Positions 16,406-25,978 of a stretch of DNA of 64,000 bases are shown one piece after another; the first letter of the stretch is position 1; the number at the start of each line of letters is the position of its first letter. A program made the translations under genes and the position numbers. The stretch comes from Pseudomonas oryzihabitans (lineage in GTDB: Bacteria; Pseudomonadota; Gammaproteobacteria; Pseudomonadales; Pseudomonadaceae). The notes below the pieces were generated by a model that made no database searches, was not told the origin of the DNA, and saw only the letters and a list, made by a program, of their open reading frames with translations. Location of the stretch: the NCBI RefSeq assembly GCF_014522265.1, contig NZ_CP017024.1, positions 124,001 through 188,000 of the forward strand, read 5' to 3'.

Positions 16406-17536
16406 ATGAGAGCGCCGACGCTCTACGCTTTGCCTAATCAGCCTGCACTACGTTGGCTCGTGACCACGCGGAACCCGCTCGACGAAAATCTGCAGCAGCA
16501 GCTGCTGGCCGGCCCGTTTTCCTCACGGAGCGCCATGTTCGTCGGCGCTCTGAACAGTCTTTTGATCAGTTGGACCTGCGCCTTCTTGCATCCCACGCCC
16601 TTGTTCCTCGGCTGGATGATTCTCGATACCCTGATCTGGCTCACCCGCCTGGTGCTGCTGCACTGCATCCAGCTGATGGACGGCCTGGCGCCGCCATGGC
16701 TCAGCGAGGTTTCACTGGTACTCGGGCTGCTCTGGACGGCTACCCTGGGTGTGGGCACGGCCGCCTGCGTTATCAGCGGCGATGGGGTGCTGCAGGTGCT
16801 GGGCTGCACCTCGGCAGTGGCCATGAACGGGGCCATCACCATGCGCAACCAGGGCATTCCACGCTATGCCTTCCTGCAGATCCTGCTCACCGACGTCCCG
16901 ATGAAACTGGCCACCCTGTTCCAGCCCGAGCCCATGCTGCGGCTGTTCCTGCTGCAGGCACCGCTCTATCTCACGGCCAACTGGATACTGCTGGACAGGC
17001 TCAATCGCACCCTGGTCCGCGCACTGACGGCCGAACTCGATAGCCGCTGGCATGCCACTCACGACAGCCTGACCGGACTCTACAACCGTGCGGGCATCCT
17101 CGCGCTGCTCGAGGGCGCCCTGCACCGACCTCGTTCAGGGTCTGGGCGCGTGGCGGTCTTCTATATCGATCTGGACGACTTCAAGGGTGTTAACGACGCC
17201 CAGGGCCATGCCGCCGGCGATCGTTTGCTGCAAACCTGCGGCGAGGTATTGACTCTGAGCGTGCGGCAAAGTGATTTCGCCGGACGCCTGGGCGGCGACG
17301 AGTTCCTGCTGGTGGTGCAGGACGCCACCGAAAACGGGGCTCAGGATCTGGCCCGGCGTATCCTCGGCCGTCTGGTGCCTCAGGGTACGAGCGTGAGCAT
17401 CGGCATCGCCCTGCAGCGGACCACGGAGGACAGTCCGGCCTTGCTGGCGCGGGCGGACCAGGCGCTCTACACCGCCAAGCTGGCCGGCAAGGGAGGCTTC
17501 AGTCTGGCTGATGCCCGCGCTAGCGCCGCCGGGTGA
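16406..17536 (+). CDS. Membrane-bound diguanylate cyclase (GGDEF)
   Basis: This 376-residue protein has about five or six N-terminal membrane helices (roughly residues 45-200) and a C-terminal GGDEF domain. The active site GGDEF is at 296-300 and the inhibitory RxxD (RQSD) is at 287-290, five residues ahead of it. The metal-binding FYIDLDDFKGVND is also intact. It should therefore make cyclic di-GMP and be product-inhibited. The membrane part has no recognised sensor name. The CRP-like site upstream may link it to cAMP. Its stop overlaps the end of the converging small gene by 17 bases. Confidence 0.93.
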   Translation: MRAPTLYALPNQPALRWLVTTRNPLDENLQQQLLAGPFSSRSAMFVGALNSLLISWTCAFLHPTPLFLGWMILDTLIWLTRLVLLHCIQLMDGLAPPWLSEVSLVLGLLWTATLGVGTAACVISGDGVLQVLGCTSAVAMNGAITMRNQGIPRYAFLQILLTDVPMKLATLFQPEPMLRLFLLQAPLYLTANWILLDRLNRTLVRALTAELDSRWHATHDSLTGLYNRAGILALLEGALHRPRSGSGRVAVFYIDLDDFKGVNDAQGHAAGDRLLQTCGEVLTLSVRQSDFAGRLGGDEFLLVVQDATENGAQDLARRILGRLVPQGTSVSIGIALQRTTEDSPALLARADQALYTAKLAGKGGFSLADARASAAG

Positions 17537-17825
17537 TCACGCCCTGCCGCGCTACCCGCGTCAATTCCCGCACCAGGGGTGCGAGACCGGCCTGGCCGGG
17601 CGACTGCACCACGGCGAAGTCGAAGCTGTCGTCGGCAAAGCCACGCAGCTGTTCGGCGCGGTCGGCGAAGCGAATCTGCAGGGTACGGCTGTGGGGCCAG
17701 CGCCTCGGCCAGCCTTCGAGATAGCGCAGCAGGGTGGGCTGATCGGGACCGCCGAGCAGGATGGCGGGATGACTGGCGAGCTTGCCCTGGGTCAGGGGGG
17801 TAAGGCGTAGCGGGAGAGGTAGCAT
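17520..17825 (-). CDS. Small protein resembling a methyltransferase fragment, function unknown
   Basis: This 101-residue protein (start MLPLPLRLTPLTQG) has RFADRAEQLRGFADDSFDFAVVQSPG and then VRELTRVARQGVITRR. This recalls the motif following the SAM site in class I methyltransferases (DDSFDFAVV, LxRVAR), but the SAM-binding glycine loop is absent. It may be a conserved small protein or a remnant. Its 3' end overlaps the cyclase gene by 17 bases. The ribosome-binding site is weak. Confidence 0.55.
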   Translation of the reverse strand: MLPLPLRLTPLTQGKLASHPAILLGGPDQPTLLRYLEGWPRRWPHSRTLQIRFADRAEQLRGFADDSFDFAVVQSPGQAGLAPLVRELTRVARQGVITRRR

Positions 17826-17978
17826 GGACGAAATTCCGCCTCGTGGATCCAGCTGGGCGGTAGTACGAGGCCTGTTCCGTCCAACGCTTTAGCGGTATTT
17901 GTAAGCGCCCCGCAAGTTGCTGTTTAAATCGGCGCAGGATCATCCTAGGGAGGGCCAGACTGCCCTGTCAAGCGGGCT

Positions 17979-19409
17979 TCACCCGTCTTCGCGGCGGATC
18001 GCCCTGGGGCTCGTCGCCGCCACGGCCGGTGCTTCCAGGCGCGCCCGTTCACGACTGAAGGCCACCCGGTACTTGTTGACGCTGGCCACGTAGTTGACCA
18101 CCCCGATACCCACCTCCTCGGCGGCGATGCGTTCGACCTGGAAGAACCAGCGATCGCCGTCCAGACCCTGTTTGCGCGCCTTGGCCCGCAGCGCCTGGAC
18201 GCGCTCCGGGCCGAGGTTGTAGGCCGCCAGGGTAAAGGCGCGGCGCTCGCGCTCGGCAAGCCGCGGACTGGAGAAGAATTCTCGCCGTAGGCGCGCCAGA
18301 TAGCGGGTGGCGGCCTTGACGTTGTCCTCGGCGGAATGCAGGTTGCGTACCCCGACGCTGCGCGCCGCCCGCGGGGTGATCTGCAGCAGCCCCGCGGCGC
18401 GGCCGGCACCGCGGGCATGGGGATCGAGGCCGGATTCCTTGTAGGCCATGGCGGCCAGGGTCAGCCAGTCGAAGTCGTAAGCCTTGGCGTAGCGCTGCAG
18501 CAGCGGTCGCACCTGGGCCAGGCGCTTGCGGTCATGGGCCTGTAGCGGATCGCGCACCTGATAGCGGCGCGCATAGGCCTGGCGAAAGGCCTTGTCGTCG
18601 TCACGCGCCTGGGGTTGCCGGGCGAAGGCCCGTATCCGCTCGGCGAGCTGGTGCGCCGGGGCACGCAGATACCAGAGCTGCGCCTGGTCATGGGCCACCA
18701 CCACCCGATCGGCGACCCGCAGGCGCGACAGCACCCGTGTCCAGCGATGCGCCAGGCCGGACTCGACGACGCTGAGCGGATAGATGCCGGCCTGGGTCAG
18801 CTCCAGTACGTCTTCCACCGCCAGGGTGGGATCGGCCCACTCGACCTGTACCGGCCGCAGCCTGCGCTTCTCCAGCTGGGCGTTGAGCCGTTCCAGGGCC
18901 GGGCCGGCGGCGCTGCCCTGGGGCAGCACCACCCGGCGCCCGGCCAGTTGTTCCAGATGCCGTGGCAGGCGCTGACCACGTCCGCCCACTACCACCAGGC
19001 TGGCAGGCGCCGCCACCGACGCGGCGATCAGGGCCGAATGCGGCGGTGGCAGCAGGGTTTCGCCCGGCGCCACCAGATCGCCCTCGCCTCTTTGCAGCGC
19101 CGCCAGGAGGTCGTCCTTGGCCTTGGGCACGAAGACCAGGCGCAGCGGCCGGCCGCCGGGCCGCTGCCGCAGGTAGCGGGCGAAGGCCTCCAGGCGCCGA
19201 TACTCGATGCCCAGCGCCTGGCCGTTCCATTCGCCGGAGCTGTGCCGACTCTGGTTGACCAGGACGCGCAACTCGCCGGTACGCTCGATGGCAGTCAGGT
19301 CGCGGGCCGCGACATGCCGTGGTGCTTCGGGTGGCAGCGCGCCGAGCCGTGCCTGGGCGGAACCGGCGAGCAGGCAGCCGAGGATGACAAGGGTGAATCG
19401 AAACGGCAT
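17979..19409 (-). CDS. MltF-like membrane-bound lytic transglycosylase
   Basis: The 476-residue protein has a signal peptide (1-20, ending AQA), an extracellular solute-binding-like domain (about 40-270, with ELRVLVNQSRHSSGEWNGQ) and a C-terminal SLT domain (about 300-440). The catalytic Glu lies in MAYKESGLDPHARG, and GLLQITPRAA and TLAAYNLGPERVQ are conserved. This two-domain order is that of MltF (YfhD). It cleaves peptidoglycan to 1,6-anhydro products. The gene is divergent from the TatD-family gene, and ATG 19409 has CAGGAG upstream. Other MltF paralogues are usual in Pseudomonas, so no symbol is given. Confidence 0.9.
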   Translation of the reverse strand: MPFRFTLVILGCLLAGSAQARLGALPPEAPRHVAARDLTAIERTGELRVLVNQSRHSSGEWNGQALGIEYRRLEAFARYLRQRPGGRPLRLVFVPKAKDDLLAALQRGEGDLVAPGETLLPPPHSALIAASVAAPASLVVVGGRGQRLPRHLEQLAGRRVVLPQGSAAGPALERLNAQLEKRRLRPVQVEWADPTLAVEDVLELTQAGIYPLSVVESGLAHRWTRVLSRLRVADRVVVAHDQAQLWYLRAPAHQLAERIRAFARQPQARDDDKAFRQAYARRYQVRDPLQAHDRKRLAQVRPLLQRYAKAYDFDWLTLAAMAYKESGLDPHARGAGRAAGLLQITPRAARSVGVRNLHSAEDNVKAATRYLARLRREFFSSPRLAERERRAFTLAAYNLGPERVQALRAKARKQGLDGDRWFFQVERIAAEEVGIGVVNYVASVNKYRVAFSRERARLEAPAVAATSPRAIRREDG

Positions 19410-19497
19410 CCAGGACTCCTGACCTGGCCGGGACAGCGCCGATAGCACCCGGACTACGGATAGAATGATGGAACAAAGTCTGTAGAAGGTCCGCACC

Positions 19498-20328
19498 ATG
19501 CAATTGATCGACATCGGCGTCAACCTCACCCACCCCAGCCTGCTCAAGGAGGTGGATGCGGTGATCGAGCGGGCCCAGGCCGCCGGTGTGATGCAACTGG
19601 TGCTGACCGGTACCACCCTGGAAGACAGCGAGAACGCCCTCAATCTCTGCCTGCGCCTGGACGCCGGCGAAGCCCTGTTCAGCACCGCGGGCGTCCATCC
19701 CCACGAAGCCTCGACCTGGAACGCAGCCGCGGCCAGGACCCTGCGTGACCTGGCCGGCCAGTCCAAGGTGCGGGCCCTGGGCGAATGCGGCCTGGACTTC
19801 AATCGCGACTTCACCCCGCGACCGCAGCAGGAGCGCTGCTTCGAGGAACAGCTGGCCCTGGCCGCCGAATTGCGCCGTCCGGTGTTTCTCCACGAACGCG
19901 ACGCCAGCGAGCGGATGCTGGCGATCCTGCGCGACTATCGCGACCATCTGCCGGCCGCCGTGGTGCACTGCTTCACCGGCGAGCGCAAGGCGCTCTACGG
20001 CTATCTGGATCTCGACCTGCACCTGGGCATCACCGGCTGGATCTGCGACGAGCGCCGTGGCCTGCACCTGCACGAGCTGGTCGGGCAGATCCCGGTCGGT
20101 CGGCTGATGCTGGAAACCGATGCCCCCTACCTGCTGCCGCGTACCCTCAGACCCAAGCCGCGCCATGGCCACAACGAACCGGCCTTCCTGCCGGAGATCT
20201 TGCGCACCGTGGCGCGCCTGCGCAACGAAACGCCGGAGCAGACCGCCCTGCACACCACCGCCACCGCTCGTGCCTTCTTCGATCTGCCGGAGATCGCCGA
20301 GCCAGAGCGGGTGGAGGACTACGACTAG
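19498..20328 (+). CDS. TatD-family metal-dependent hydrolase
   Basis: This 276-residue TIM-barrel hydrolase has [19 protein letters not shown], the metal-binding [28 protein letters not shown] and the final [13 protein letters not shown]. It matches the TatD nuclease group (3'-5' DNA/RNA exonuclease activity in E. coli TatD). The second TatD-family gene in the window, at 40089-40871, is of the YcfH type, so this is the TatD-proper paralogue. It probably stands alone; the next gene begins 150 bases further on. Confidence 0.9.
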   Translation: MQLIDIGVNLTHPSLLKEVDAVIERAQAAGVMQLVLTGTTLEDSENALNLCLRLDAGEALFSTAGVHPHEASTWNAAAARTLRDLAGQSKVRALGECGLDFNRDFTPRPQQERCFEEQLALAAELRRPVFLHERDASERMLAILRDYRDHLPAAVVHCFTGERKALYGYLDLDLHLGITGWICDERRGLHLHELVGQIPVGRLMLETDAPYLLPRTLRPKPRHGHNEPAFLPEILRTVARLRNETPEQTALHTTATARAFFDLPEIAEPERVEDYD

Positions 20329-20479
20329 GCGCAGGACGCCGCTGCGCTAAAGTCGCGTAGGCCGGAGCCGTTAACCTCAGGGCTTGTTCCGCGGCGTCAC
20401 CCTCCTCCCTGCAGGACGTTGACGCCAGTCAAGATCCGGGGCGCGCCGGCCTGCCAGGCTGTGCGGCCCCGCCGACTGG

Positions 20480-21763
20480 ATGCCCCCTATGTTTGCCTGG
20501 CTGCGCGATATTTCCCTCAAGTACAAATTCTGGGCGGTCAACGCCGTCGCCTTCGTCACCAGCCTCTTGCTGGTGCTGTTCGCCATGCAGCTGGAAGTCT
20601 CCGGTCGCGCCGAACAGCTCAAGGCGGTCAAGGCCGCCGTGGGCGACGCGGCGGCCAGGCTGAGCGCCCCGACCTTCGGCGACATCTTTATCGCCCGGGC
20701 GCCGGAATACGCCCTGGCCGTGGGTGTGTTGATGCTGGTGCTGCTGGTGGCCTCGCAGCTCCTGATCCGCTTCATCCTCGGCAATCTGCAGCGCCTCAAG
20801 GACACCATGCTGCGGGTGGAGCGCGACGGCGATCTCACCGCCCGGGTCGAGGTGCGCGGGCGTGACGAGGTTGGGCAGATGACCCAGGCCTTCAACGCCA
20901 TGCAGGACAGCTACACCCGCGTCGTCGGTACCGTGGCCGCCAGCGCCTCGCGCCTGGACGAAGGCGCCGGGCGCCTGGCCAGCGGCATGCAGGGCGTCCG
21001 TGGTGGCATGCACGATCAACAGCACGAGACCGACCAGGCCGCCACCGCGATCAACGAGATGAGCGCCACCGTGCAGCAGATCGCCGAGCACGCTGCCGGC
21101 ACCCGCGACCAGTCCCAGGAGGCCGATCGCCTGGCCGGCGCCGGCCAGCAGGCGGTGGAGCGCGTCGGCCATTCCATCGCCGACCTGTCCCAGGGCGTGC
21201 AGCAGACCGCGGTGATGATCCAGGAGCTGGCCGAGAACAGCGAGCGCATCACCAGCGTGGTCAACGTCATCCACGGCATCGCCGAGCAGACCAACCTGCT
21301 GGCGCTCAACGCCGCCATCGAGGCGGCCCGCGCCGGCGAGGCCGGCCGTGGCTTCGCCGTGGTGGCCGACGAAGTACGCAACCTGGCCAAGCGTGTCCAG
21401 GGCTCCACCGACGAGATCACGCGCATGGTCGACAGCCTCCAGGCTGGCACCCGCGATGCCGTGGAATTCATGCGCGAGAGTTCGCTCAAGGCCGACGATT
21501 GCGTGGTCCAGGCCGGCGCCGCCGGGCAGGCCCTGGCCGACATCACCGCCGCCGTGACCCTGATGCGCGACAGCAACACCCAGATCGCCGTGGCAGCGGA
21601 GCAGCAGGCCCAGGTGGCGGAAGAGATGAGCAGGTCGGTTGTAGGCATCCGCGATGTCACGGAAAGGACCATGCTGCTGACGCAGGAGTCGGCCAGCACC
21701 AGCACCGAACTGGCCGCCCTCGCAGGAACCCTGAATCAGGCGATCCGCCAGTTGCGCCTATAG
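20480..21763 (+). CDS. Methyl-accepting chemotaxis protein with a tiny periplasmic part
   Basis: The 427-residue receptor has TM1 (about 18-37), a periplasmic stretch of only about 37 residues, and TM2 (about 75-97). A HAMP region and a signalling domain follow, with the invariant hairpin tip [20 protein letters not shown] and then [15 protein letters not shown]. It should signal through CheA/CheW. Because there is no room for a normal ligand-binding domain, it may sense something at the membrane or through a partner. The start could also be ATG 20489; neither has a clear ribosome-binding site. Confidence 0.9.
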   Translation: MPPMFAWLRDISLKYKFWAVNAVAFVTSLLLVLFAMQLEVSGRAEQLKAVKAAVGDAAARLSAPTFGDIFIARAPEYALAVGVLMLVLLVASQLLIRFILGNLQRLKDTMLRVERDGDLTARVEVRGRDEVGQMTQAFNAMQDSYTRVVGTVAASASRLDEGAGRLASGMQGVRGGMHDQQHETDQAATAINEMSATVQQIAEHAAGTRDQSQEADRLAGAGQQAVERVGHSIADLSQGVQQTAVMIQELAENSERITSVVNVIHGIAEQTNLLALNAAIEAARAGEAGRGFAVVADEVRNLAKRVQGSTDEITRMVDSLQAGTRDAVEFMRESSLKADDCVVQAGAAGQALADITAAVTLMRDSNTQIAVAAEQQAQVAEEMSRSVVGIRDVTERTMLLTQESASTSTELAALAGTLNQAIRQLRL

Positions 21764-21837
21764 CCTTCATAGCGAGAGCGCATTCGCGCGGTTGCCCGAC
21801 AGGCGGCAAGATGCCCGCACGTTTTTGGAGAACCGCC

Positions 21838-22017
21838 ATGCGCTCGGTCACCACCCTCACTTCTGCCGTTCTGTTGTTACTGGGCCTGGGCTGCATCGCC
21901 CAGGCACTCGGCAATCCGCATCCGCAACCGCTGATCCTGGCGGCCGTCGTCTGTCTGGTGGCCTTCGCCCTGCAGGAACCCGACGCCCTCCCCGTGCCTC
22001 AGTCGTTGCGCGTCTGA
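21838..22017 (+). CDS. Small hydrophobic membrane protein, function unknown
   Basis: This 59-residue protein starts MRSVTTLTSAVLLLLGLGCI and has two short hydrophobic segments (about 8-22 and 30-45), then a polar tail, EPDALPVPQSLRV. GGAG lies 9-12 bases ahead of ATG 21838. Its end overlaps the end of the converging tgpA gene by 19 bases. I do not recognise a family. The ribosome-binding site and hydrophobic pattern support a real gene, but it could be chance. Confidence 0.5.
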   Translation: MRSVTTLTSAVLLLLGLGCIAQALGNPHPQPLILAAVVCLVAFALQEPDALPVPQSLRV

Positions 22018-24008
22018 CGCTCACGCAGCTGGCGTTTCAAGGCTTTAAGCGCCCTCGATAGCGCCGCCGGATCCGCAGGTCGACCAGCATAGCGCTGTGC
22101 CTGGAACTCCGCGGAGAACGCCATTATCGCCGCGCGTGCCGCCGGCAATTCGGCCATGGCGCGCCCGGCGAAGCTGCCGGCAGGCTCCCCGCCTTGCCTC
22201 TTTATCCCCTGGCGCGCCAGCAGGCGCTCGAACTGGCCGAAGCGCGTCAGCAGGGGATCGCGGGTCCGCTGCCAGGGCTTGAGCACCAGCAGCGCCATCA
22301 CCCCGAGAACGCCCAGCACCACCACTGCCAACAGCAGTCCCAGCCGTTGCAGCGAGCCCTCGCCGAGCAGTCGCTTGAACAGTTCGCCCTGGGTGTCTTC
22401 CTGGTAGTTGAGCACCCAGCGCTGCCAGCCGTAGTTGACGCGGTCCCAGCCCAGACGCAGTTCATCGAGCCAGGCCAGGTTGCGATAGCGATTGGCGGCG
22501 AAGGGATTGTCGGCGAGGAATTCACTGGCCGCGCCCTGGGCCGCCAGGGCCTCCTGCAAGCCGCGCTCGATCCGCTCGGGCGCTACCTGGGCGGTGGGAT
22601 CGACGCTGATCCAGCCGCGCCCTGGCAGCCAGTATTCCACCCAGGCATGGGCATCGAATTGCTGCACCAGCAGATAGCCACCCGCCGCGTTGAATTCGCC
22701 GCCCTGGTAGCCCGCCACCACCCGCGCGGGGATGCCCGCCACCCGCAGAGCAAAGGTCATGGCGCCGGCATAGTGGGCGCAGAAACCGCGACGGTTGTCG
22801 AAGAGAAAGGCGTCGATGGCATCGACGCTCGCCGTAGGCGGCTGCAGGGTGTAAACGAAGGGCTGCTGGCGGAAATAGGCCAGGATCGCCTGGGCCAGGG
22901 CCTCGGGCGTCGACGCCTGGGTCTTGAGCTGGGCTACCCAAGCACGGGTACGCGGTTCGCCGCCACTGGGCAGCTGCAGCGCGCGCCGCTGGCTGGAGGC
23001 GGACAGCCGCTCCGGCTCGCGGATGGCCTGCGGCCAGCTGGAAACCCGGTAGAGCAGCGCCTGGTCCACCGGGCGGCGGCGCTGCAGGTGGAAGTCGCTG
23101 GCCAGGCGCACGTCGCGCTGATCGCTGCGCGCCACGTCCAGGCCATAGAGCCAGGGCCGACCACTCGGCTCCATGACAACCTGATAATCCAGTTGGAGTC
23201 CGCGCGGCGTCCAGGCCGGTTCCGGACTCCAGGCCGTGTCGGGATCGACCGACCAGCGCGCGCCATCGAAGCGTTCGTAGGTGGTGGCCCGCCAGTAGAG
23301 GTCACGCTGCGCGGGCCGGTCGCCGGCGAAGCTGACCCGGAACACCCGCTCGGCGGATTGCGACAGCTGGGCGATCTCGCCGGGCGCCATGCTGTCGCCC
23401 AGTCCGGTGCGCGCCTGGTCGCCCGGTTGCGGCAGCGACCACAGCGGACCGATGCGCGGAAACACCAGGAACAGCAGCAGCATCAGGGGCACCGCCTGCA
23501 GCAGCAGGGTACCGGCGACTTTCAGCGTCGCCAGCGGCCGACTGGCCAGGGCGCTCTGCTGCAGACCGATCAGCGCCGCCACCAAGGCGGTCACCGGCAG
23601 CAGGCTGTAGAGCGCGGCGAGCAGGCCGTCCTCGAACAGGTAGGCGATCACCACCGCGAAGAAACCCAGGTAGATCACCACCAGGGCATCGCGGCGACTG
23701 TGCATCTCGATCAGCTTGAGGGCGAAGGTCACCAGCAGCAGCACGGCACCGGCGTCCAGGCCGATGAAGGAGCCGCGCGACAGCCAGATGCCGCCCATGG
23801 TCAAGAGCAGCAGGCCGCCCTTCTCGATCCGCGTCGGCGCCCGCACCTGCATGCGGAACAGCAGCACCCGCCAGCCGGCGCACAAGGCCCAGAGCAATCC
23901 GACCCAGGGCGGCAGATGGGTGAGGTGCGGCAGGATCACCAGGGCCTGGGCCACCAGCAGCCAGATCAGGGCGATGCGCGGAATGGGTTGCGGCACGGCG
24001 GTGCTCAT
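21999..24008 (-). CDS. tgpA: TgpA, membrane transglutaminase-like protein (DUF3488)
   Basis: The 669-residue protein has five or six N-terminal membrane helices (1-190), a periplasmic transglutaminase core and a further helix at about 555-575, followed by a cytoplasmic tail. The catalytic triad is visible: C410 in RRGFCAHYAG, H454 in DAHAWVEY and D470 in SVDPTAQV. TgpA is essential in P. aeruginosa, although its substrates are unknown. Its ATG overlaps the stop of the DUF58 gene (ATGA). MoxR, DUF58 and TgpA form a conserved operon. Confidence 0.92.
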   Translation of the reverse strand: MSTAVPQPIPRIALIWLLVAQALVILPHLTHLPPWVGLLWALCAGWRVLLFRMQVRAPTRIEKGGLLLLTMGGIWLSRGSFIGLDAGAVLLLVTFALKLIEMHSRRDALVVIYLGFFAVVIAYLFEDGLLAALYSLLPVTALVAALIGLQQSALASRPLATLKVAGTLLLQAVPLMLLLFLVFPRIGPLWSLPQPGDQARTGLGDSMAPGEIAQLSQSAERVFRVSFAGDRPAQRDLYWRATTYERFDGARWSVDPDTAWSPEPAWTPRGLQLDYQVVMEPSGRPWLYGLDVARSDQRDVRLASDFHLQRRRPVDQALLYRVSSWPQAIREPERLSASSQRRALQLPSGGEPRTRAWVAQLKTQASTPEALAQAILAYFRQQPFVYTLQPPTASVDAIDAFLFDNRRGFCAHYAGAMTFALRVAGIPARVVAGYQGGEFNAAGGYLLVQQFDAHAWVEYWLPGRGWISVDPTAQVAPERIERGLQEALAAQGAASEFLADNPFAANRYRNLAWLDELRLGWDRVNYGWQRWVLNYQEDTQGELFKRLLGEGSLQRLGLLLAVVVLGVLGVMALLVLKPWQRTRDPLLTRFGQFERLLARQGIKRQGGEPAGSFAGRAMAELPAARAAIMAFSAEFQAQRYAGRPADPAALSRALKALKRQLRERQTRND

Positions 24009-24961
24009 GTCGGCCGTCCGAACAGGGCCAGGGCCTGCAGCGCCGCGTCACGCTGGCTCTCGCCGGTGGCCGGCGCCAGCTCCACCCCGGGCAGGCGCAG
24101 GCCGAAGCGCAGCTGGCGGGCGCTGCAGTCCAGCACCGCCTGGCACAGCCAGGACAGCCGGGTCTCGGTGTCGCCATCGAGTACGCTGAAATCCAGCCAG
24201 AGTTCGCTGCCGGCCAGGGCGGTGAAGTCCTTGACCAGCAGGCCCTGGCCGCGGGAAAAGGCCTTCCAGTCCAGCCGCCGGCGCGAATCGCCGGGCTGAT
24301 AGGGCCGCAGCCCCTGGAAGTCGTCGGCGCCCTGTCCGGCCTGGCGCTGGCCCTCCTCGCCGCCGGCATCCTGGCCGCTGCGTAGTGGCGTCGTGGTCGC
24401 CAGGGGCTGCGGATAGACCAGGGCGCGCACGTCCAGGTCCAGCCAGCTCCAGGCGACGAACAGGCCGAGGGGAAAGCGGCTCTCCACCCGCAGCCGTCCG
24501 GGTCTCAGCCAGCCGCGGCTCGGCGCCGGGTGAAAGATCTGCAGGGCGACGCTCTCCTCCGCCGGTACGTCGCTGAGCACCAGCGGCTCGTTACGCCAGC
24601 CCAGGGCGATGCCCTGGTGCGCGCGGCCACTGCTCTCCAGGCGCAGGCGAAATCCGGCGACCTCCCCGGCGAACACCGGGCTGGCGCCGCCGCCGACCAG
24701 TTGCAGGCCGGCCAGGTTGCGATAGGTGTGCAACATGGCCACCAGCGCTAGGGAAAACAGCAGGAAGGTCAGGCCATAGGCCAGGCTGTTCTGGTAGTTG
24801 ATACCGGCCAGCAGCATCAGCAGCAAGGCGATGGCGAAGGCGCCGCCCTGGCGGGTGGGCAGGATGAAGATGCGTCGCTGATCGAGGGTGATGCGATTGG
24901 CCGGCGGAATCCGCCGTGTCAGCCAGCCGTCTCGATAGCGCTGCCAGGCGCCGCCGGTCAC
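24005..24961 (-). CDS. DUF58 protein of the MoxR-DUF58-TgpA operon
   Basis: This 318-residue protein has two membrane helices (about 38-80) and then the DUF58 domain with the signature LRPYQPGDSRRRLDWKAFSR at about residues 215-235. DUF58 proteins have a von Willebrand-like fold and act with MoxR ATPases. GTG 24961 is preferred because it overlaps the moxR stop (GTGA), as expected for coupled genes. A GTG 27 bases upstream (24988) is another option. The function is known only at family level. Confidence 0.85.
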   Translation of the reverse strand: MTGGAWQRYRDGWLTRRIPPANRITLDQRRIFILPTRQGGAFAIALLLMLLAGINYQNSLAYGLTFLLFSLALVAMLHTYRNLAGLQLVGGGASPVFAGEVAGFRLRLESSGRAHQGIALGWRNEPLVLSDVPAEESVALQIFHPAPSRGWLRPGRLRVESRFPLGLFVAWSWLDLDVRALVYPQPLATTTPLRSGQDAGGEEGQRQAGQGADDFQGLRPYQPGDSRRRLDWKAFSRGQGLLVKDFTALAGSELWLDFSVLDGDTETRLSWLCQAVLDCSARQLRFGLRLPGVELAPATGESQRDAALQALALFGRPT

Positions 24962-25875
24962 AGCGCCGGGACTTCGCGCAGCAGCCACTGCACCAGGGCG
25001 CCGCCACCGTGCCCGGCAGGATCGGCGATGTCGCGCAGGCGATGTCCGGCCACCGCCGGCAGCACCGTCTGGACGTCCTCGGGCAGCACGTGGTCGCGCC
25101 CCGCCAGCAGCGCCCAGGCCCGCGCCGCGGCCAGCAGCGCCAGGCTGCCGCGTGGCGACAGGCCGAGGGCGAAGGAGGTCTGGGTGCGGGTGGCCTCCAC
25201 CAGGCGCAGCACATAATCCACCACCGCCTCGCTGGCGTGGATGCGCGGCACCTCGGCCTGGATCAGCCGCAACTGGGCGTGATCCAGCAGGGGCTCCAGC
25301 CGCGGCAGTTGCTCGCGTCCGGAACCGCCGAGCAGCAGCGCCCGCTCGGCGGCGCGCCCGGGATAGCCGAGCGACAGGCGCATCAGGAAGCGATCGAGCT
25401 GGGATTCCGGCAGGGCAAAGGTGCCGCCCTGGGAGATGGGATTTTGGGTGGCGATGACAAAGAAGGGATCGGGCAAGGGCCGGGTGGCGCCCTCGATGGT
25501 CACCTGCCCCTCCTCCATGGCTTCCAGCAGCGCGCTCTGGCTCTTGGGCGTGGCGCGATTGATCTCGTCGGCCAGCAGCAATTCGGCGAACACCGGCCCG
25601 GGATGGAAGACGAACTGCCCGCTGTCGCGATCGAACACCGAGGTGCCGAGGATATCGCCGGGCAGCAGATCCGAGGTGAACTGGATGCGCTGGAAGGACA
25701 GCCCCAGCACCTTGGCCAGGGCATGGCTGAGGGTGGTCTTGCCCATCCCGGGCAGGTCCTCGATCAGCAGGTGACCCCGCGCCAGCAGGCAGGCCAGCGC
25801 CAGCCTGACCTGGGTTTCCTTGCCCAACAAAACGCCGTCTACCGCCTTGAGACAGGCGTTCAACCTATCGTGCAT
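24958..25875 (-). CDS. MoxR-family AAA+ ATPase
   Basis: The 305-residue AAA+ protein has Walker A DLPGMGKTTL (about residues 38-47), Walker B LLLADEINRA and the sensor segment ATQNPISQGGTF. The C-terminal lid domain contains GLSPRGSLALLAAARAWALL. MoxR ATPases are chaperones that activate or assemble partner protein complexes. It is the first gene of the MoxR-DUF58-TgpA operon and is translationally coupled to DUF58. Confidence 0.93.
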   Translation of the reverse strand: MHDRLNACLKAVDGVLLGKETQVRLALACLLARGHLLIEDLPGMGKTTLSHALAKVLGLSFQRIQFTSDLLPGDILGTSVFDRDSGQFVFHPGPVFAELLLADEINRATPKSQSALLEAMEEGQVTIEGATRPLPDPFFVIATQNPISQGGTFALPESQLDRFLMRLSLGYPGRAAERALLLGGSGREQLPRLEPLLDHAQLRLIQAEVPRIHASEAVVDYVLRLVEATRTQTSFALGLSPRGSLALLAAARAWALLAGRDHVLPEDVQTVLPAVAGHRLRDIADPAGHGGGALVQWLLREVPAL

Positions 25876-25978
25876 GCCCTGAGGTCTCTCGCCTTGCGCC
25901 GACCCGAGAAGGGGTCGGCCTGCAGAACGAGAATAGCAGCACCTTTTGCCGGCGACCGCCGTCCCGGAGGTTTACCGC

